Origin: Paludibacterium sp.
GTDB taxonomy: Bacteria > Pseudomonadota > Gammaproteobacteria > Burkholderiales > Chromobacteriaceae
Direction of reading: 5' to 3'
Length of the DNA: 47,713 nt
Assembly (NCBI RefSeq): GCF_019232825.1
Contig: NZ_JAFAND010000122.1
Location: 1 to 47,713, forward strand
The notes below the pieces were generated by a model that did no database searches, was not told the DNA's origin, and saw only the letters and a program-made list of their open reading frames with translations. Of this stretch, positions 7,960 through 15,926 are shown piece after piece (the first letter of the stretch is position 1; the number at the start of each line of letters is the position of its first letter). The position numbers and the translations under genes were made by a program.

Positions 7960-8396
7960 CTGAACATCTAGTAGTGGAGATTTACACCGACGGCGCCTGC
8001 AAGGGAAACCCAGGGCCGGGCGGATGGGGCGCGCTGTTGCGTTACAACGGCAAAGAAAAAGAACTGTTCGGCGGCGCCGCCGACACCACCAACAACCGCA
8101 TGGAGCTGCAGGCGGTCATCGCCGGCTTGCAGGCGCTGAATCGGCCTTGCCGCGTCGTCGTCTATACCGACTCGCAGTACGTGAAGAACGGCATCAGCGA
8201 GTGGATTCACAATTGGAAGAAGCGTGGCTGGAAAACCGCCAGCAAAGAACCGGTGAAGAACGCCGATTTATGGCAACAGCTCGATCAATGCCGCGAAATG
8301 CACGAAGTCGAATGGCGTTGGGTCAAGGGGCACGCCGGACATGAGTTCAATGAGCGCGCCGACCAGTTGGCCAACCGCGGGGTGGCCTCCTTGTAG
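7956..8396 (+). CDS. rnhA: Ribonuclease HI
   Basis: A 146-residue cytoplasmic endonuclease that cuts the RNA strand of RNA:DNA hybrids. The four catalytic carboxylates are visible: D12 ([16 protein letters not shown]), E50 (NNRMELQAV), D72 (YTDSQYV) and D136 near the C-terminus, with the accessory His126 in [16 protein letters not shown]. Length is that of the classical enzyme (E. coli 155). It overlaps the methyltransferase by four bases, so translation is coupled. The short gap downstream carries no clear terminator. Confidence 0.96.
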   Translation: MTEHLVVEIYTDGACKGNPGPGGWGALLRYNGKEKELFGGAADTTNNRMELQAVIAGLQALNRPCRVVVYTDSQYVKNGISEWIHNWKKRGWKTASKEPVKNADLWQQLDQCREMHEVEWRWVKGHAGHEFNERADQLANRGVASL

Positions 8397-8428
8397 TCCT
8401 TTAGGTCTACGTTTTACTACGTAAGTCA

Positions 8429-8457
8429 TTGACTATCTTGGTTTTTATGCAATAAAC
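8429..8457 (+). promoter_or_regulatory. Possible promoter for sorAB
   Basis: TTGACT (8429-8434), a 17-base spacer and ATAAAC (8452-8457) lie 46 bases ahead of the sorA start. The -35 is good and the -10 poor; the surrounding sequence is AT-rich compared with its neighbours. Confidence 0.35.
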
Positions 8458-8502
8458 ATGAAATGCGCCGCCAGCCGGCCTGTTCATTGCAGGAGATCCA
8501 CG

Positions 8503-9744
8503 ATGCGTGACGATGCCATTCCAAGCCGACGGCGTTTCCTGCGAGACGCCGCGCTGGCTGCGCTGGCCGTTTCCCCCCTGGCGAGATGGGCTGGCGCGGC
8601 CGAGTCCGGCGCGGAGGATGCCGGTGAAGGCGTGACCTTCGCGGCCGGGCCCAGGCCGTTGGTGCAGTACCCGCAAAAGCGGCCGCTTTATCTGGTGACC
8701 ACGCGTCCCCCGCATTTGGAAACGCCTTTCTCGGTGTTCAACGAGGGCCCGATCACGCCGAACGACGCTTTTTTCGTTCGCTACCACCTGGCCGGCCTGC
8801 CGACCGCCATCGATCCCGAGACGTATCGGCTGACGGTGAAGGGGCTGGTGAATACCCCACTGTCCTTGTCATTGTCGGCGTTGAAGTCGATGGCCGAGCC
8901 GGCCGACATCGTGGCCGTCAATCAATGTTCCGGCAATAGCCGCGGGTTTTCGACGCCGCGCGTGTTCGGCGCGCAGCTGGCCAACGGCGCCATGGGCAAC
9001 GCGCGCTGGGTCGGGGTGCCGCTCAGCGCGGTGCTGGCGCGCGCGGGAGTGAAGGCGGGCGCCAAGCAAGTCACGTTCCGCGGTCTGGATCAACCCGTCC
9101 TGCCGGCGACCCCGCCGTTCATCAAGGCGTTGGATATCGCGCACGCGCTGAGCCCGGAACCGCTGCTTGCCTGGTCGATGAACGGCGCCGATCTGCCGTT
9201 TTTGAATGGCTATCCGCTCAAGCTGATCGTGCCGGGCTATTTCGGCACTTATTGGGTCAAGCACTTGAGCGAGATCGAGGTGATCGACCACACCTTTGAC
9301 GGTTACTTCATGTCCACGGCGTACCGGGTGCCGGACAACGATTGCTTCTGCGTCGAGCCGGGCTCGACCATGGCCCAGTCCCGCCCGATTTCTTCCTTGC
9401 CGGTGCGCAGTTTCATCACCAGCCCTCGCGACGGCGACGTGCTGCCTATTGCGCGCACCATCATGCTCAAAGGCATCGCCTTTGATGACGGCGCCGGCGT
9501 GAGCCGGGTAGAGGTTTCGCTCGACGGCGGGCAAAGCTGGCGTGGCGCGGTATTGGGGCAGAACCTGGGGCGTTACGCGTTTCGCGAGTGGACGTTGCCG
9601 GTGCGCTTCGCCGCCAAGGGGCCGGCCTTGTTGCTGGTGCGCGCGAGCAACCGGGCGGGGGAGACGCAGCCGATGCGCGCGTTGTGGAACCCGGGCGGTT
9701 ATCGCCGCCATGCTGTCGAATCCTACCGTGTGACCATTGCCTGA
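8503..9744 (+). CDS. sorA: Sulfite dehydrogenase molybdenum subunit (SorA/SoxC type)
   Basis: A 413-residue periplasmic molybdopterin enzyme of the sulfite oxidase family, expected to oxidise sulfite to sulfate and pass electrons to a c-type cytochrome. The N-terminus is a Tat signal (S-R-R-R-F-L-R-D followed by a hydrophobic stretch). The Mo-ligating cysteine is C142 in VNQCSGNSRG. The Moco domain continues with SMNGADLPFLNGYPLK and GYFGTYWVKHLSEI, and a C-terminal Ig-like dimerisation domain (about 300-413) contains VEVSLDGGQSW. The start at 8503 has AGGAGA 6 bases upstream and opens the Tat signal. The cytochrome gene follows after ten bases with its own GAGGAG. SoxC is a close relative, but no other sox genes are present, which favours the sulfite:cytochrome c type. 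Confidence 0.82.
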   Translation: MRDDAIPSRRRFLRDAALAALAVSPLARWAGAAESGAEDAGEGVTFAAGPRPLVQYPQKRPLYLVTTRPPHLETPFSVFNEGPITPNDAFFVRYHLAGLPTAIDPETYRLTVKGLVNTPLSLSLSALKSMAEPADIVAVNQCSGNSRGFSTPRVFGAQLANGAMGNARWVGVPLSAVLARAGVKAGAKQVTFRGLDQPVLPATPPFIKALDIAHALSPEPLLAWSMNGADLPFLNGYPLKLIVPGYFGTYWVKHLSEIEVIDHTFDGYFMSTAYRVPDNDCFCVEPGSTMAQSRPISSLPVRSFITSPRDGDVLPIARTIMLKGIAFDDGAGVSRVEVSLDGGQSWRGAVLGQNLGRYAFREWTLPVRFAAKGPALLLVRASNRAGETQPMRALWNPGGYRRHAVESYRVTIA

Positions 9745-9754
9745 GGAGTGCGCC

Positions 9755-10375
9755 ATGAAGCCTCTGACGACGCTGTGGTGCGGCGGTGCGCTGGCGGGCA
9801 TGGCCATGCTGTCTCAGGCCGCGCAGGTGGCGATCGCGTTGCCGCCCGAGACGGCGGCGCTGCGGCCGTCGCCGTTGCCGGGATATCAGGTGGCGGCACA
9901 AAAATGCGCGACCTGCCATTCGGCCGACTATATCAACTACCAACCGCCGGGCATGAACCAGGCGCAATGGACGTCGGAGGCGGCGAAGATGCAGCACGCT
10001 TATGGCGCGCCCATTACCGATCAGGATGTGAAGGTCATCGGCGCTTACCTGGCAGTGGCCTATGGCAGCGCTCAAGCCACGGATGCGGATGTGCTGGCCG
10101 CCGGCCCCGTCGTTGCTGCGCAGGGGGCGGACGTCATGGCGTTGCTCAATACCCATGGCTGTCTGGCCTGTCACGCGATAGACAAGAAGGTGGTGGGGCC
10201 CGCGTATCGCGATGTGGCGGGCAAATACGCGCATGACGCGGAAGGGTTGTCGAAGGTCATGGCCAGCATCCGCCTGGGCGGCAGCGGCAAATGGGGCGAG
10301 GTGCCCATGCCGCCGTTTCCCCAGCTCAGCAACGAAGACGTACAGGCTTTGGCGGCCTTCGTGCTGCGTCAATAG
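9755..10375 (+). CDS. sorB: Diheme c-type cytochrome, partner of SorA
   Basis: A 206-residue exported protein with a signal peptide (cut near SQAAQ) and two heme c sites: C51-A-T-C-H55 and C136-L-A-C-H140. The second half is a standard small class I cytochrome c, ending in MPPFPQLSNEDVQALAAFVL with the likely axial Met in VPMPPFP. The first half is a shorter heme domain. The location directly behind the molybdenum subunit makes it the electron acceptor. The classical SorB of Starkeya carries one heme, so this two-heme form differs and recalls SoxD-like arrangements. Confidence 0.78.
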   Translation: MKPLTTLWCGGALAGMAMLSQAAQVAIALPPETAALRPSPLPGYQVAAQKCATCHSADYINYQPPGMNQAQWTSEAAKMQHAYGAPITDQDVKVIGAYLAVAYGSAQATDADVLAAGPVVAAQGADVMALLNTHGCLACHAIDKKVVGPAYRDVAGKYAHDAEGLSKVMASIRLGGSGKWGEVPMPPFPQLSNEDVQALAAFVLRQ

Positions 10376-10483
10376 TGCCCCGGTTGTCGGCCAGCCATGC
10401 AAACCCGTTCTGAGGATTGAGGCGTTGCGGTGGTAGAATGTCCGCCGTGCCACCGCTTAGAGATTCACGGGAAACGACACTTC

Positions 10484-11209
10484 ATGGCTAACCGATCCAT
10501 TATCCTCGATACCGAAACCACCGGTCTCGAGCCCTCGCAGGGTCACCGCATCATCGAATTCGCCGGCTTGGAGATGATCAACCGCAAGCTGACCGGTCGA
10601 CACCTCCACCTGTATTTCCATCCCGATCGCGCCATCGACCCGGATGCCGAACGGGTGCATGGCATCTCCCTCGATTTTCTGGCCGACAAGCCGCGCTTCG
10701 CCTCCGCCGGGCACGAGCTGATCGAGTTCATCCGCGGCGCCGAGCTGATCATCCACAACGCGCCCTTCGACGTCGGCTTCCTCAATGCCGAATTCGAGCG
10801 TATCGGCGCCGAGCCGGTGGCGCGGCTGTGCGACGGCGTCATCGACACGCTGGCGATGGCGCGCGACCAGTTCCCCGGCAAACGCAATAATTTGGACGCT
10901 TTGTGCGACCGCTTCGACATCGACCGTTCCAATCGTACGCTGCACGGCGCGCTGATCGACTGCGAACTGCTGGCGGAAGTGTATCTGTCGATGACGCGCG
11001 GCCAGGAAAGCCTGGCCATGGACATCGACTTGGACGACGGCCCGGTCGACCTGCAGCAGAGCGCGGGTTTCGAGCGCAAGCCGCTGACCGTGCTCGCGGC
11101 CAGCGACGCTGATCTGGACGCGCATCAGCACTACCTGGACGATCTGGACAAGGCCGTCAAGGGAACCTGCCTGTGGCGCAGCCTGGAGAGCGAGGAGGGT
11201 GTGGCATGA
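10484..11209 (+). CDS. dnaQ: DNA polymerase III epsilon subunit
   Basis: A 241-residue 3'-5' proofreading exonuclease of the replicase core. It has Exo I (D9-T-E11-T-T-G), Exo II (IHNAPFDVGFLNAEF) and Exo III-epsilon (HGALIDCELLAEVY). The extended C-terminus of about 60 residues, ending DDLDKAVKGTCLWRSLE, is the part that binds the polymerase alpha subunit. The start at 10484 opens the classic N-terminus (MANRSIILDTETTGLEP); an earlier in-frame start would add 18 residues with no family match. The stop overlaps ispD by four bases. Confidence 0.93.
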   Translation: MANRSIILDTETTGLEPSQGHRIIEFAGLEMINRKLTGRHLHLYFHPDRAIDPDAERVHGISLDFLADKPRFASAGHELIEFIRGAELIIHNAPFDVGFLNAEFERIGAEPVARLCDGVIDTLAMARDQFPGKRNNLDALCDRFDIDRSNRTLHGALIDCELLAEVYLSMTRGQESLAMDIDLDDGPVDLQQSAGFERKPLTVLAASDADLDAHQHYLDDLDKAVKGTCLWRSLESEEGVA

Positions 11210-11889
11210 CGCGTCATGTCGCGCTGGTTCCCGCCGCCGGCAGCGGCGCGCGTTTCGGCGCCGCCTGCCCCAAGCAATATCTGCAGCTGTCCGGCCGGCC
11301 GTTGATGTGGCATACGCTGTCGACCTTGTGCCAGGTGGCGGCCATCGACGAAGTGGCACTGGTTTTGTCGCCGGGCGACGAGTGGTTTGACGATTATGAC
11401 TGGACGCTGCCCAAGCTGACGGTGCACCGGGTCGGCGGCGCGACGCGGGCGGAAACGGTGAAGAACGGCATTGCCGCGTTGGGGCTCTCGTCCGAGGACT
11501 GGTTGCTGGTGCACGACGCGGCGCGCTGCTGTTTGTCGGTGGCCATGGTCGAGCGTTTGCTGACCGAGGTGGCCGACGATCCGGTCGGCGGCCTGCTGGC
11601 CCTGCCGGTGCCGGATACCGTCAAGCGCGCCGACCGCGACGGCCGCGTCTCGATCACCTTGCCGCGCCAGGGCATGTGGCTGGCGCAGACGCCGCAGATG
11701 TTCCGTGCCGGCGTGCTGTCTCAGGCGCTGGCTGGCGATTTGACCGACGGCGTCACCGATGAGGCCTCCGCCATTGAACGGCTTGGCCTCAAGCCGCGGC
11801 TGGTCGAGGGCGACGCCAGCAATTTCAAGGTGACCTGGCCGCGCGATCTGCCGCTGGCGCGGGCGATTCTGGAGGCAAGACAATCATGA
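11206..11889 (+). CDS. ispD: 2-C-methyl-D-erythritol 4-phosphate cytidylyltransferase
   Basis: A 227-residue enzyme of the MEP isoprenoid pathway that transfers CMP from CTP to methylerythritol phosphate. It has the nucleotide-binding motif [20 protein letters not shown], the VHDAARCC motif, and the family pattern TPQMFR followed later by [11 protein letters not shown] and [19 protein letters not shown] lies 9 bases before the ATG, which overlaps the dnaQ stop. Its own stop overlaps ispF by four bases, so dnaQ, ispD and ispF form one coupled unit. Confidence 0.95.
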   Translation: MTRHVALVPAAGSGARFGAACPKQYLQLSGRPLMWHTLSTLCQVAAIDEVALVLSPGDEWFDDYDWTLPKLTVHRVGGATRAETVKNGIAALGLSSEDWLLVHDAARCCLSVAMVERLLTEVADDPVGGLLALPVPDTVKRADRDGRVSITLPRQGMWLAQTPQMFRAGVLSQALAGDLTDGVTDEASAIERLGLKPRLVEGDASNFKVTWPRDLPLARAILEARQS

Positions 11890-12368
11890 CGCAATGGCGG
11901 GTAGGCCAAGGTTACGACGTGCATCGATTGGTCGAGGGCCGTCCGTTGATCCTTGGCGGCGTACACATCGCGCATCCCTTGGGCCTATTGGGGCATTCCG
12001 ATGCCGACGCGCTGTTGCACGCCATCACCGACGCGGTGCTGGGCGCGGCTGGCCTAGGCGACATCGGTCGGCATTTTCCCGATACCGACGCGCGCTTTCA
12101 TGGCGCCGACAGCGCGGTGTTGTTGGCCCAGGCCTATGCGAGCGTGCGCGCCGCCGGTTGGCAACTGGTCAATGTCGATGCCACGGTGATCGCGCAAGCG
12201 CCGAAGCTGGCCGGACACATCGACGCCATGCGCCGGCGCATCGCCGAGATTTTGGCGCTCGATCCCGATTGCGTGAACATCAAGGGCAAAACCAACGAAA
12301 AGCTGGGTTATCTGGGGCGGCAGGAAGCCATCGAAACGCAGGCGGTTTGCCTGTTGACCAGGCTCTAA
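11886..12368 (+). CDS. ispF: 2-C-methyl-D-erythritol 2,4-cyclodiphosphate synthase
   Basis: A 160-residue trimeric enzyme that cyclises CDP-methylerythritol 2-phosphate with release of CMP, two steps after IspD. The zinc ligands lie in GQGYDVHRL (Asp and His) and [13 protein letters not shown] (His). [10 protein letters not shown] and the C-terminal [22 protein letters not shown] are family signatures. Length is standard. It overlaps ispD by four bases. Confidence 0.96.
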   Translation: MTQWRVGQGYDVHRLVEGRPLILGGVHIAHPLGLLGHSDADALLHAITDAVLGAAGLGDIGRHFPDTDARFHGADSAVLLAQAYASVRAAGWQLVNVDATVIAQAPKLAGHIDAMRRRIAEILALDPDCVNIKGKTNEKLGYLGRQEAIETQAVCLLTRL

Positions 12369-12471
12369 TACGGGCTCGGTCGGTCCCGAAGAGTTCTGGG
12401 CCTTATTTCATCTATATGGGATAATGAAATCAGGCTCTACACACTATGATCGCAACAGGGGAGATTGTCGT

Positions 12472-13131
12472 ATGTTGACGCAAGACCAGCTCAAGCGGGC
12501 AGTGGCCAAGAAGGCCCTCGAATTCGTTCCGGACGATGCCATCATCGGCGTCGGCACCGGCAGCACCGTCAATTTGTTCATCGAGGAGCTGGCGACCATC
12601 AAGGGGCGCGTCAAGGGCGCCGTGTCCAGCTCCAACGCCAGCACCGAGCGCCTTAAGGCGATCGGTATTCCGGTGTTCGACCTCAATACCGTCGACCTAC
12701 TGCCGGTGTACATCGATGGCGCCGACGAAATCAATCATTACCTGCACATGGTCAAAGGCGGCGGCGGCGCGCTGACGCGCGAGAAGATCGTGGCCGCGGC
12801 GGCCGACCAATACGTCTGCATCGCCGATGAAAACAAATATGTCGAGATGCTGGGCGAGTTTCCGCTGCCGATCGAGGTCGTGCCGATGGCGCGCAGTTTC
12901 GTCGCGCGCGAGCTCGTGCGTCTCGGCGGCCATCCGGAACTGCGCGAGGGATTTGTCACCGACAACGGCAACATCATCCTGGACGTGCATGGTCTGAAGA
13001 TCGCCAAGCCGGTCGAATTGGAGGAGACGCTCAATCAGATCGCCGGCGTGGTGACCAACGGCTTGTTCGCCAAGCGCCGCGCGGACGTGCTGCTGCTGGG
13101 CCGTCAAAACGGCGTCGATGTGCTGAAGTGA
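12472..13131 (+). CDS. rpiA: Ribose-5-phosphate isomerase A
   Basis: A 219-residue enzyme interconverting ribose 5-phosphate and ribulose 5-phosphate in the pentose phosphate pathway. Signatures are [14 protein letters not shown] (phosphate loop), [25 protein letters not shown] (catalytic Asp, Glu and Lys) and the C-terminal [19 protein letters not shown]. The start at 12472 has GGGGAGA about 8 bases upstream. The 103-base gap after ispF contains GATAAT at 12420-12425 as a possible -10, so rpiA may have its own promoter. Confidence 0.96.
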   Translation: MLTQDQLKRAVAKKALEFVPDDAIIGVGTGSTVNLFIEELATIKGRVKGAVSSSNASTERLKAIGIPVFDLNTVDLLPVYIDGADEINHYLHMVKGGGGALTREKIVAAAADQYVCIADENKYVEMLGEFPLPIEVVPMARSFVARELVRLGGHPELREGFVTDNGNIILDVHGLKIAKPVELEETLNQIAGVVTNGLFAKRRADVLLLGRQNGVDVLK

Positions 13132-13138
13132 ACGCGTG

Positions 13139-13178
13139 CCGGCCAGGATGACTTGTCATCGGACTGTCATCTGGCCGG
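13139..13178. terminator. Long hairpin at the rpiA-phoU boundary
   Basis: CCGGCCAGGATGAC (13139-13152) pairs with GTCATCTGGCCGG (13166-13178), giving 13 base pairs with one bulged G and a 13-base loop. It lies 8 bases after the rpiA stop and is followed by only a weak T stretch, so it is probably an imperfect terminator or a 3'-end stabiliser for rpiA. Its loop and right arm hold the PHO box of phoU. Confidence 0.5.
13153..13170 (+). promoter_or_regulatory. PHO box upstream of phoU
   Basis: TTGTCAT (13153-13159), four bases, then CTGTCAT (13164-13170): two heptamers with the 11-base period of the PhoB site, one position short of two perfect CTGTCAT copies. A -10-like TAACAT lies at 13181-13186, 10 bases after the box, which is the usual distance at PhoB-activated promoters where the box replaces the -35. 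PhoU expression is therefore probably phosphate-controlled. Confidence 0.72.
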
Positions 13179-13221
13179 TTTAACATGCGACTTTTCCCGT
13201 TTTACCGTGCAAGAGGCGTAA

Positions 13222-13926
13222 ATGGCAGAACATACTTCCAAGCAGTTTGATCTCGAACTCGAAGGCATCCGCACGCGCGTGCTGCAGATGGGCGGCCTGG
13301 TTGAGCAGCAAATCCGCTCCGCCACCGAGGCGCTGATGGCGGGCGATATCGAGAGACTGCAGAAGGTGGTGGATCAGGATGCTCAGGTCAATGCCATGGA
13401 AGTGTCCATCGACGACGACTGCACTCATATCATCGCGCGCCGCCAGCCGGCGGCGGGCGACCTGCGCATGATCATGGCGGTCATCAAGACCATCACCGAC
13501 TTGGAGCGCATCGGCGACGAGGCGCAGAAGATCGCGCGCATGGGCAAGACCATCTATCAGACCGAGCGCTATCAGGTGCCGCGCTTCCGTGAAATCCGCA
13601 AGATGGCCGAGGTGGCGCTCGGCATGGTGCGGCGCGCGCTCGACGCGTTCGCGCGGCTGGACGTTTCCGCCGCCGAGGAGCTGGAGCGGGAGGACCGCCG
13701 CCTGGACGACGACTTCAATGCCGAATTGCGCCAGCTGATCACCTTCATGATGGAAGACCCGCGCACCATCAGCATGTCGATCGACACGCTGTTGATGGCC
13801 AAGGCCATCGAGCGTATCGGCGATCATGCCACCAATATTTCGGAGTATGTGGTGTATCTGGTCAAAGGGACGGATATCCGCCATCTGACGCCTGAAGCGA
13901 AGATGAGCGCCGCCAGCGGTTCCTGA
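13222..13926 (+). CDS. phoU: Phosphate signalling regulator PhoU
   Basis: A 234-residue cytoplasmic helical protein with two PhoU repeats (about residues 15-105 and 120-210), each with the metal-binding pattern E/D-x-x-x-D seen in ERIGDEAQKIARMG and ERIGDHATNISEYVVYLVKG. PhoU damps PhoR/PhoB signalling in contact with the Pst transporter. No pst or phoBR genes are in the window; ppx follows instead, separated by a terminator. AAGAGG lies 5 bases before the ATG and a PHO box lies about 50 bases upstream. Confidence 0.93.
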   Translation: MAEHTSKQFDLELEGIRTRVLQMGGLVEQQIRSATEALMAGDIERLQKVVDQDAQVNAMEVSIDDDCTHIIARRQPAAGDLRMIMAVIKTITDLERIGDEAQKIARMGKTIYQTERYQVPRFREIRKMAEVALGMVRRALDAFARLDVSAAEELEREDRRLDDDFNAELRQLITFMMEDPRTISMSIDTLLMAKAIERIGDHATNISEYVVYLVKGTDIRHLTPEAKMSAASGS

Positions 13927-13970
13927 GCCGGCTGGCCGATAAGCCGGGAGATGACGTCCCCGGCCAAAGA

Positions 13971-13998
13971 GCGGTAACATTCTGTTGCCGCTTTTTTT
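13971..13998 (+). terminator. Intrinsic terminator after phoU
   Basis: GCGGTAAC (13971-13978) pairs with GTTGCCGC (13984-13991) with one G-T wobble and a 5-base loop, followed by seven T (13992-13998). It separates phoU from ppx. Confidence 0.85.
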
Positions 13999-14015
13999 AT
14001 GCTTATTCGATTTCG

Positions 14016-15563
14016 ATGACCATGCCCGCCACATCGGCGCCGGCCTTCTCCGCCGCCAAAGAGACGATATTGACGACCGAATCCTTGTCCTATGACGTTC
14101 TGGCCACTGTCGACCTAGGGTCCAACAGTTTCCGGCTACAGATTTCCCGCCTGGTCGACGATCAGCTCTATACCCTCGATGCCTTGAAGGAGACCGTGCG
14201 GCTTGGCGCGGGGCTCGGCGTAGAGAAAGTGCTCGATACCGATACCCAGGAACGCGCATTGGCGTGTCTCGCGCGCTTTGGCGAGCGGTTGCGCGGCTTT
14301 TCGCCGGCGCAGGTGCGGGTGGTCGGCACCAACACGCTGCGCGTGGCCAAAAACGCGCCGGCGTTCATCGAGCGCGCCGAATCGCTGCTGGGTTTTCCGA
14401 TCGAAATCATCGCCGGCCGTGAAGAAGCCCGTTTGATCTATTTGGGGGCGGCGCATTCGTTGCCGGCCACGCGCGAGCGCCGCTTGGTGGTCGATATCGG
14501 CGGCGGATCCACCGAATTCATCATCGGCAGCCAGTACCGCGCGCTGGTGACGGAAAGCCTGCCGCTCGGCTGTGTCAGCTACAGTCTGCGCTTTTTCCCC
14601 GACGGCAAGCTGGGCAAGAACCAGTTCCGCGACGCCACGCTGGCCGCGCGCAACGAAATTCAGCGCATCCGCACGGCATTCCGGCCGGAGGAGTGGCAAT
14701 TGGCGGTCGGCACTTCCGGCACCGCGCGCTCGCTGCGCGACATCCTGGAGATCAACGACTATTCGGCGGCGGACATTACGCTTGAGGGCATGATGCAACT
14801 GCGGCAGGAGATGGTGCGCCGCGGCCACGTGAAAAACGTGGCGCTCAACGGCCTCAAGACGGACCGCGCGCCGGTGCTGCCGGGCGGACTCGCCATCATG
14901 ATCGGCATTTTCGAGGAGCTGGAAGTTTCCAAAATGACCGTGGCGGAGGGCGCGCTGCGCGACGGGGTGTTGTACGACCTGCTTGGCCGTCAACGCGAGC
15001 ACGATATGCGCGAAACCACCGTCAGCCAGTTCTGCCGCCGCTACCATGTCGACCTCGACCAGACCAAGCGGGTGACCGTGCTGGCGGAAAGCCTGTTTCG
15101 CAAGGCCTGCGGCGAAGACTTGGACCAGGATTGGCTCAAGCTGTTGATCTGGAGCGCGCGCCTGCACGAAATCGGCCTGTCCATCGCGCATACCGCCTAC
15201 CACAAGCACTCGGCCTATATTCTGCAGTACGCCGACATGCCGGGCTTTTCCAAGCGCGAGCAAGCCGCGCTGGGGCAGATCGTGCTCGGCCATCGCGGCG
15301 ACATGGCCAAGCTGCTGCCTTATGTGGCGGAGCAGGCGCTGTGGCGCGCCATCGTTTGCCTGCGTATCGCCGTGTTGTTCTATCGCAGCCGCAACGACGT
15401 GACGCTGCCGCCCGCGCTCGACCTGGCGGCTCAGGCGCACGGCTTTACACTGACGGTCAACAGCGGTTGGCTCGGCGCCAATCCGCTGACCGCCAGCGCC
15501 TTGCGCCAGGAAGTCAGCCAATGGAAAAACATTGGCTATGCCTTGACGCTTCAGCAAGTGTGA
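14016..15563 (+). CDS. ppx: Exopolyphosphatase (Ppx/GppA family)
   Basis: A protein of up to 515 residues that removes terminal phosphates from polyphosphate. The ASKHA-fold phosphate loops are ATVDLGSNSFRLQI near residue 31 and VVDIGGGSTEFIIG near residue 150. The C-terminal third is the HD-like helical domain (SARLHEIGLSIAHTAYHKHSAYIL). The start is uncertain: ATG 14016 and 14022 lack a ribosome site and code for an unconserved lead, and a later TTG near 14070 is possible. It begins 18 bases after the phoU terminator, so its promoter must overlap that hairpin or the phoU 3' end. Its place next to phoU fits a shared role in phosphate storage. Confidence 0.9.
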   Translation: MTMPATSAPAFSAAKETILTTESLSYDVLATVDLGSNSFRLQISRLVDDQLYTLDALKETVRLGAGLGVEKVLDTDTQERALACLARFGERLRGFSPAQVRVVGTNTLRVAKNAPAFIERAESLLGFPIEIIAGREEARLIYLGAAHSLPATRERRLVVDIGGGSTEFIIGSQYRALVTESLPLGCVSYSLRFFPDGKLGKNQFRDATLAARNEIQRIRTAFRPEEWQLAVGTSGTARSLRDILEINDYSAADITLEGMMQLRQEMVRRGHVKNVALNGLKTDRAPVLPGGLAIMIGIFEELEVSKMTVAEGALRDGVLYDLLGRQREHDMRETTVSQFCRRYHVDLDQTKRVTVLAESLFRKACGEDLDQDWLKLLIWSARLHEIGLSIAHTAYHKHSAYILQYADMPGFSKREQAALGQIVLGHRGDMAKLLPYVAEQALWRAIVCLRIAVLFYRSRNDVTLPPALDLAAQAHGFTLTVNSGWLGANPLTASALRQEVSQWKNIGYALTLQQV

Positions 15564-15595
15564 GCCGCCGCGGCGCGCGCGCCGCTTCCTCCCGT

Positions 15596-15639
15596 GCCCG
15601 GCAAACCCAGGATTGTCTACCGATCCTGATCTGCCGGGC
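15596..15639. other. Nested two-part stem after ppx
   Basis: Outer stem GCCCGGCA (15596-15603) with TGCCGGGC (15632-15639), inner stem CAGGAT (15608-15613) with ATCCTG (15623-15628), a 4/3-base internal loop and a 9-base apical loop. There is no T-run. It may stabilise the ppx mRNA end or be an undefined RNA element. Confidence 0.4.
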
Positions 15640-15926
15640 CGATTGCCATACCTCCCCCCTTTGTCGACGCGCCTCCCTGACCGCGTGCATTCGCGCAAAC
15701 GGATGTTCTTATACGAAAAAAATGTTTGAAAACGAACGTCATTTTTGTCGAATGTCAAACTGACAGCGTCCGCTCTCCGTTAATCTTGCATCTTAAAATC
15801 TTGTGTGCAGGCCGTTTTGCCTGCGGTTCGACATTTTTGTTCATCGAGCGTGCTCATCGAGCTATTTTTTCGTTTCCGCTCTTTCGCGAGCACGCTTCGT
15901 TGGATCTTCACGTTAAACGGGTGATC
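15640..15926 (+). promoter_or_regulatory. AT-rich regulatory gap before the FNT transporter gene
   Basis: No gene is seen here. It contains an inverted repeat CGAAAAAAATG (15714-15724) / CATTTTTGTCG (15740-15750, one mismatch), with the 15-mer ATGTTTGAAAACGAA (15722-15736) that recurs at 41016-41030. It also contains a GCAGGC/GCCTGC hairpin (15807-15824) and a direct repeat TCATCGAGC at 15841-15849 and 15854-15862 (13-base period) followed by TATTTTTTCG. These features suggest one or more regulator sites for the transporter gene. No FNR or NarL consensus was recognised. Confidence 0.4.

Noticed and set aside
14136-15758. A 540-codon minus-strand frame over ppx
   Set aside because: It is a GC-driven shadow with no recognisable domain; similar antisense frames cover glyA, ribD and the M14 peptidase gene.
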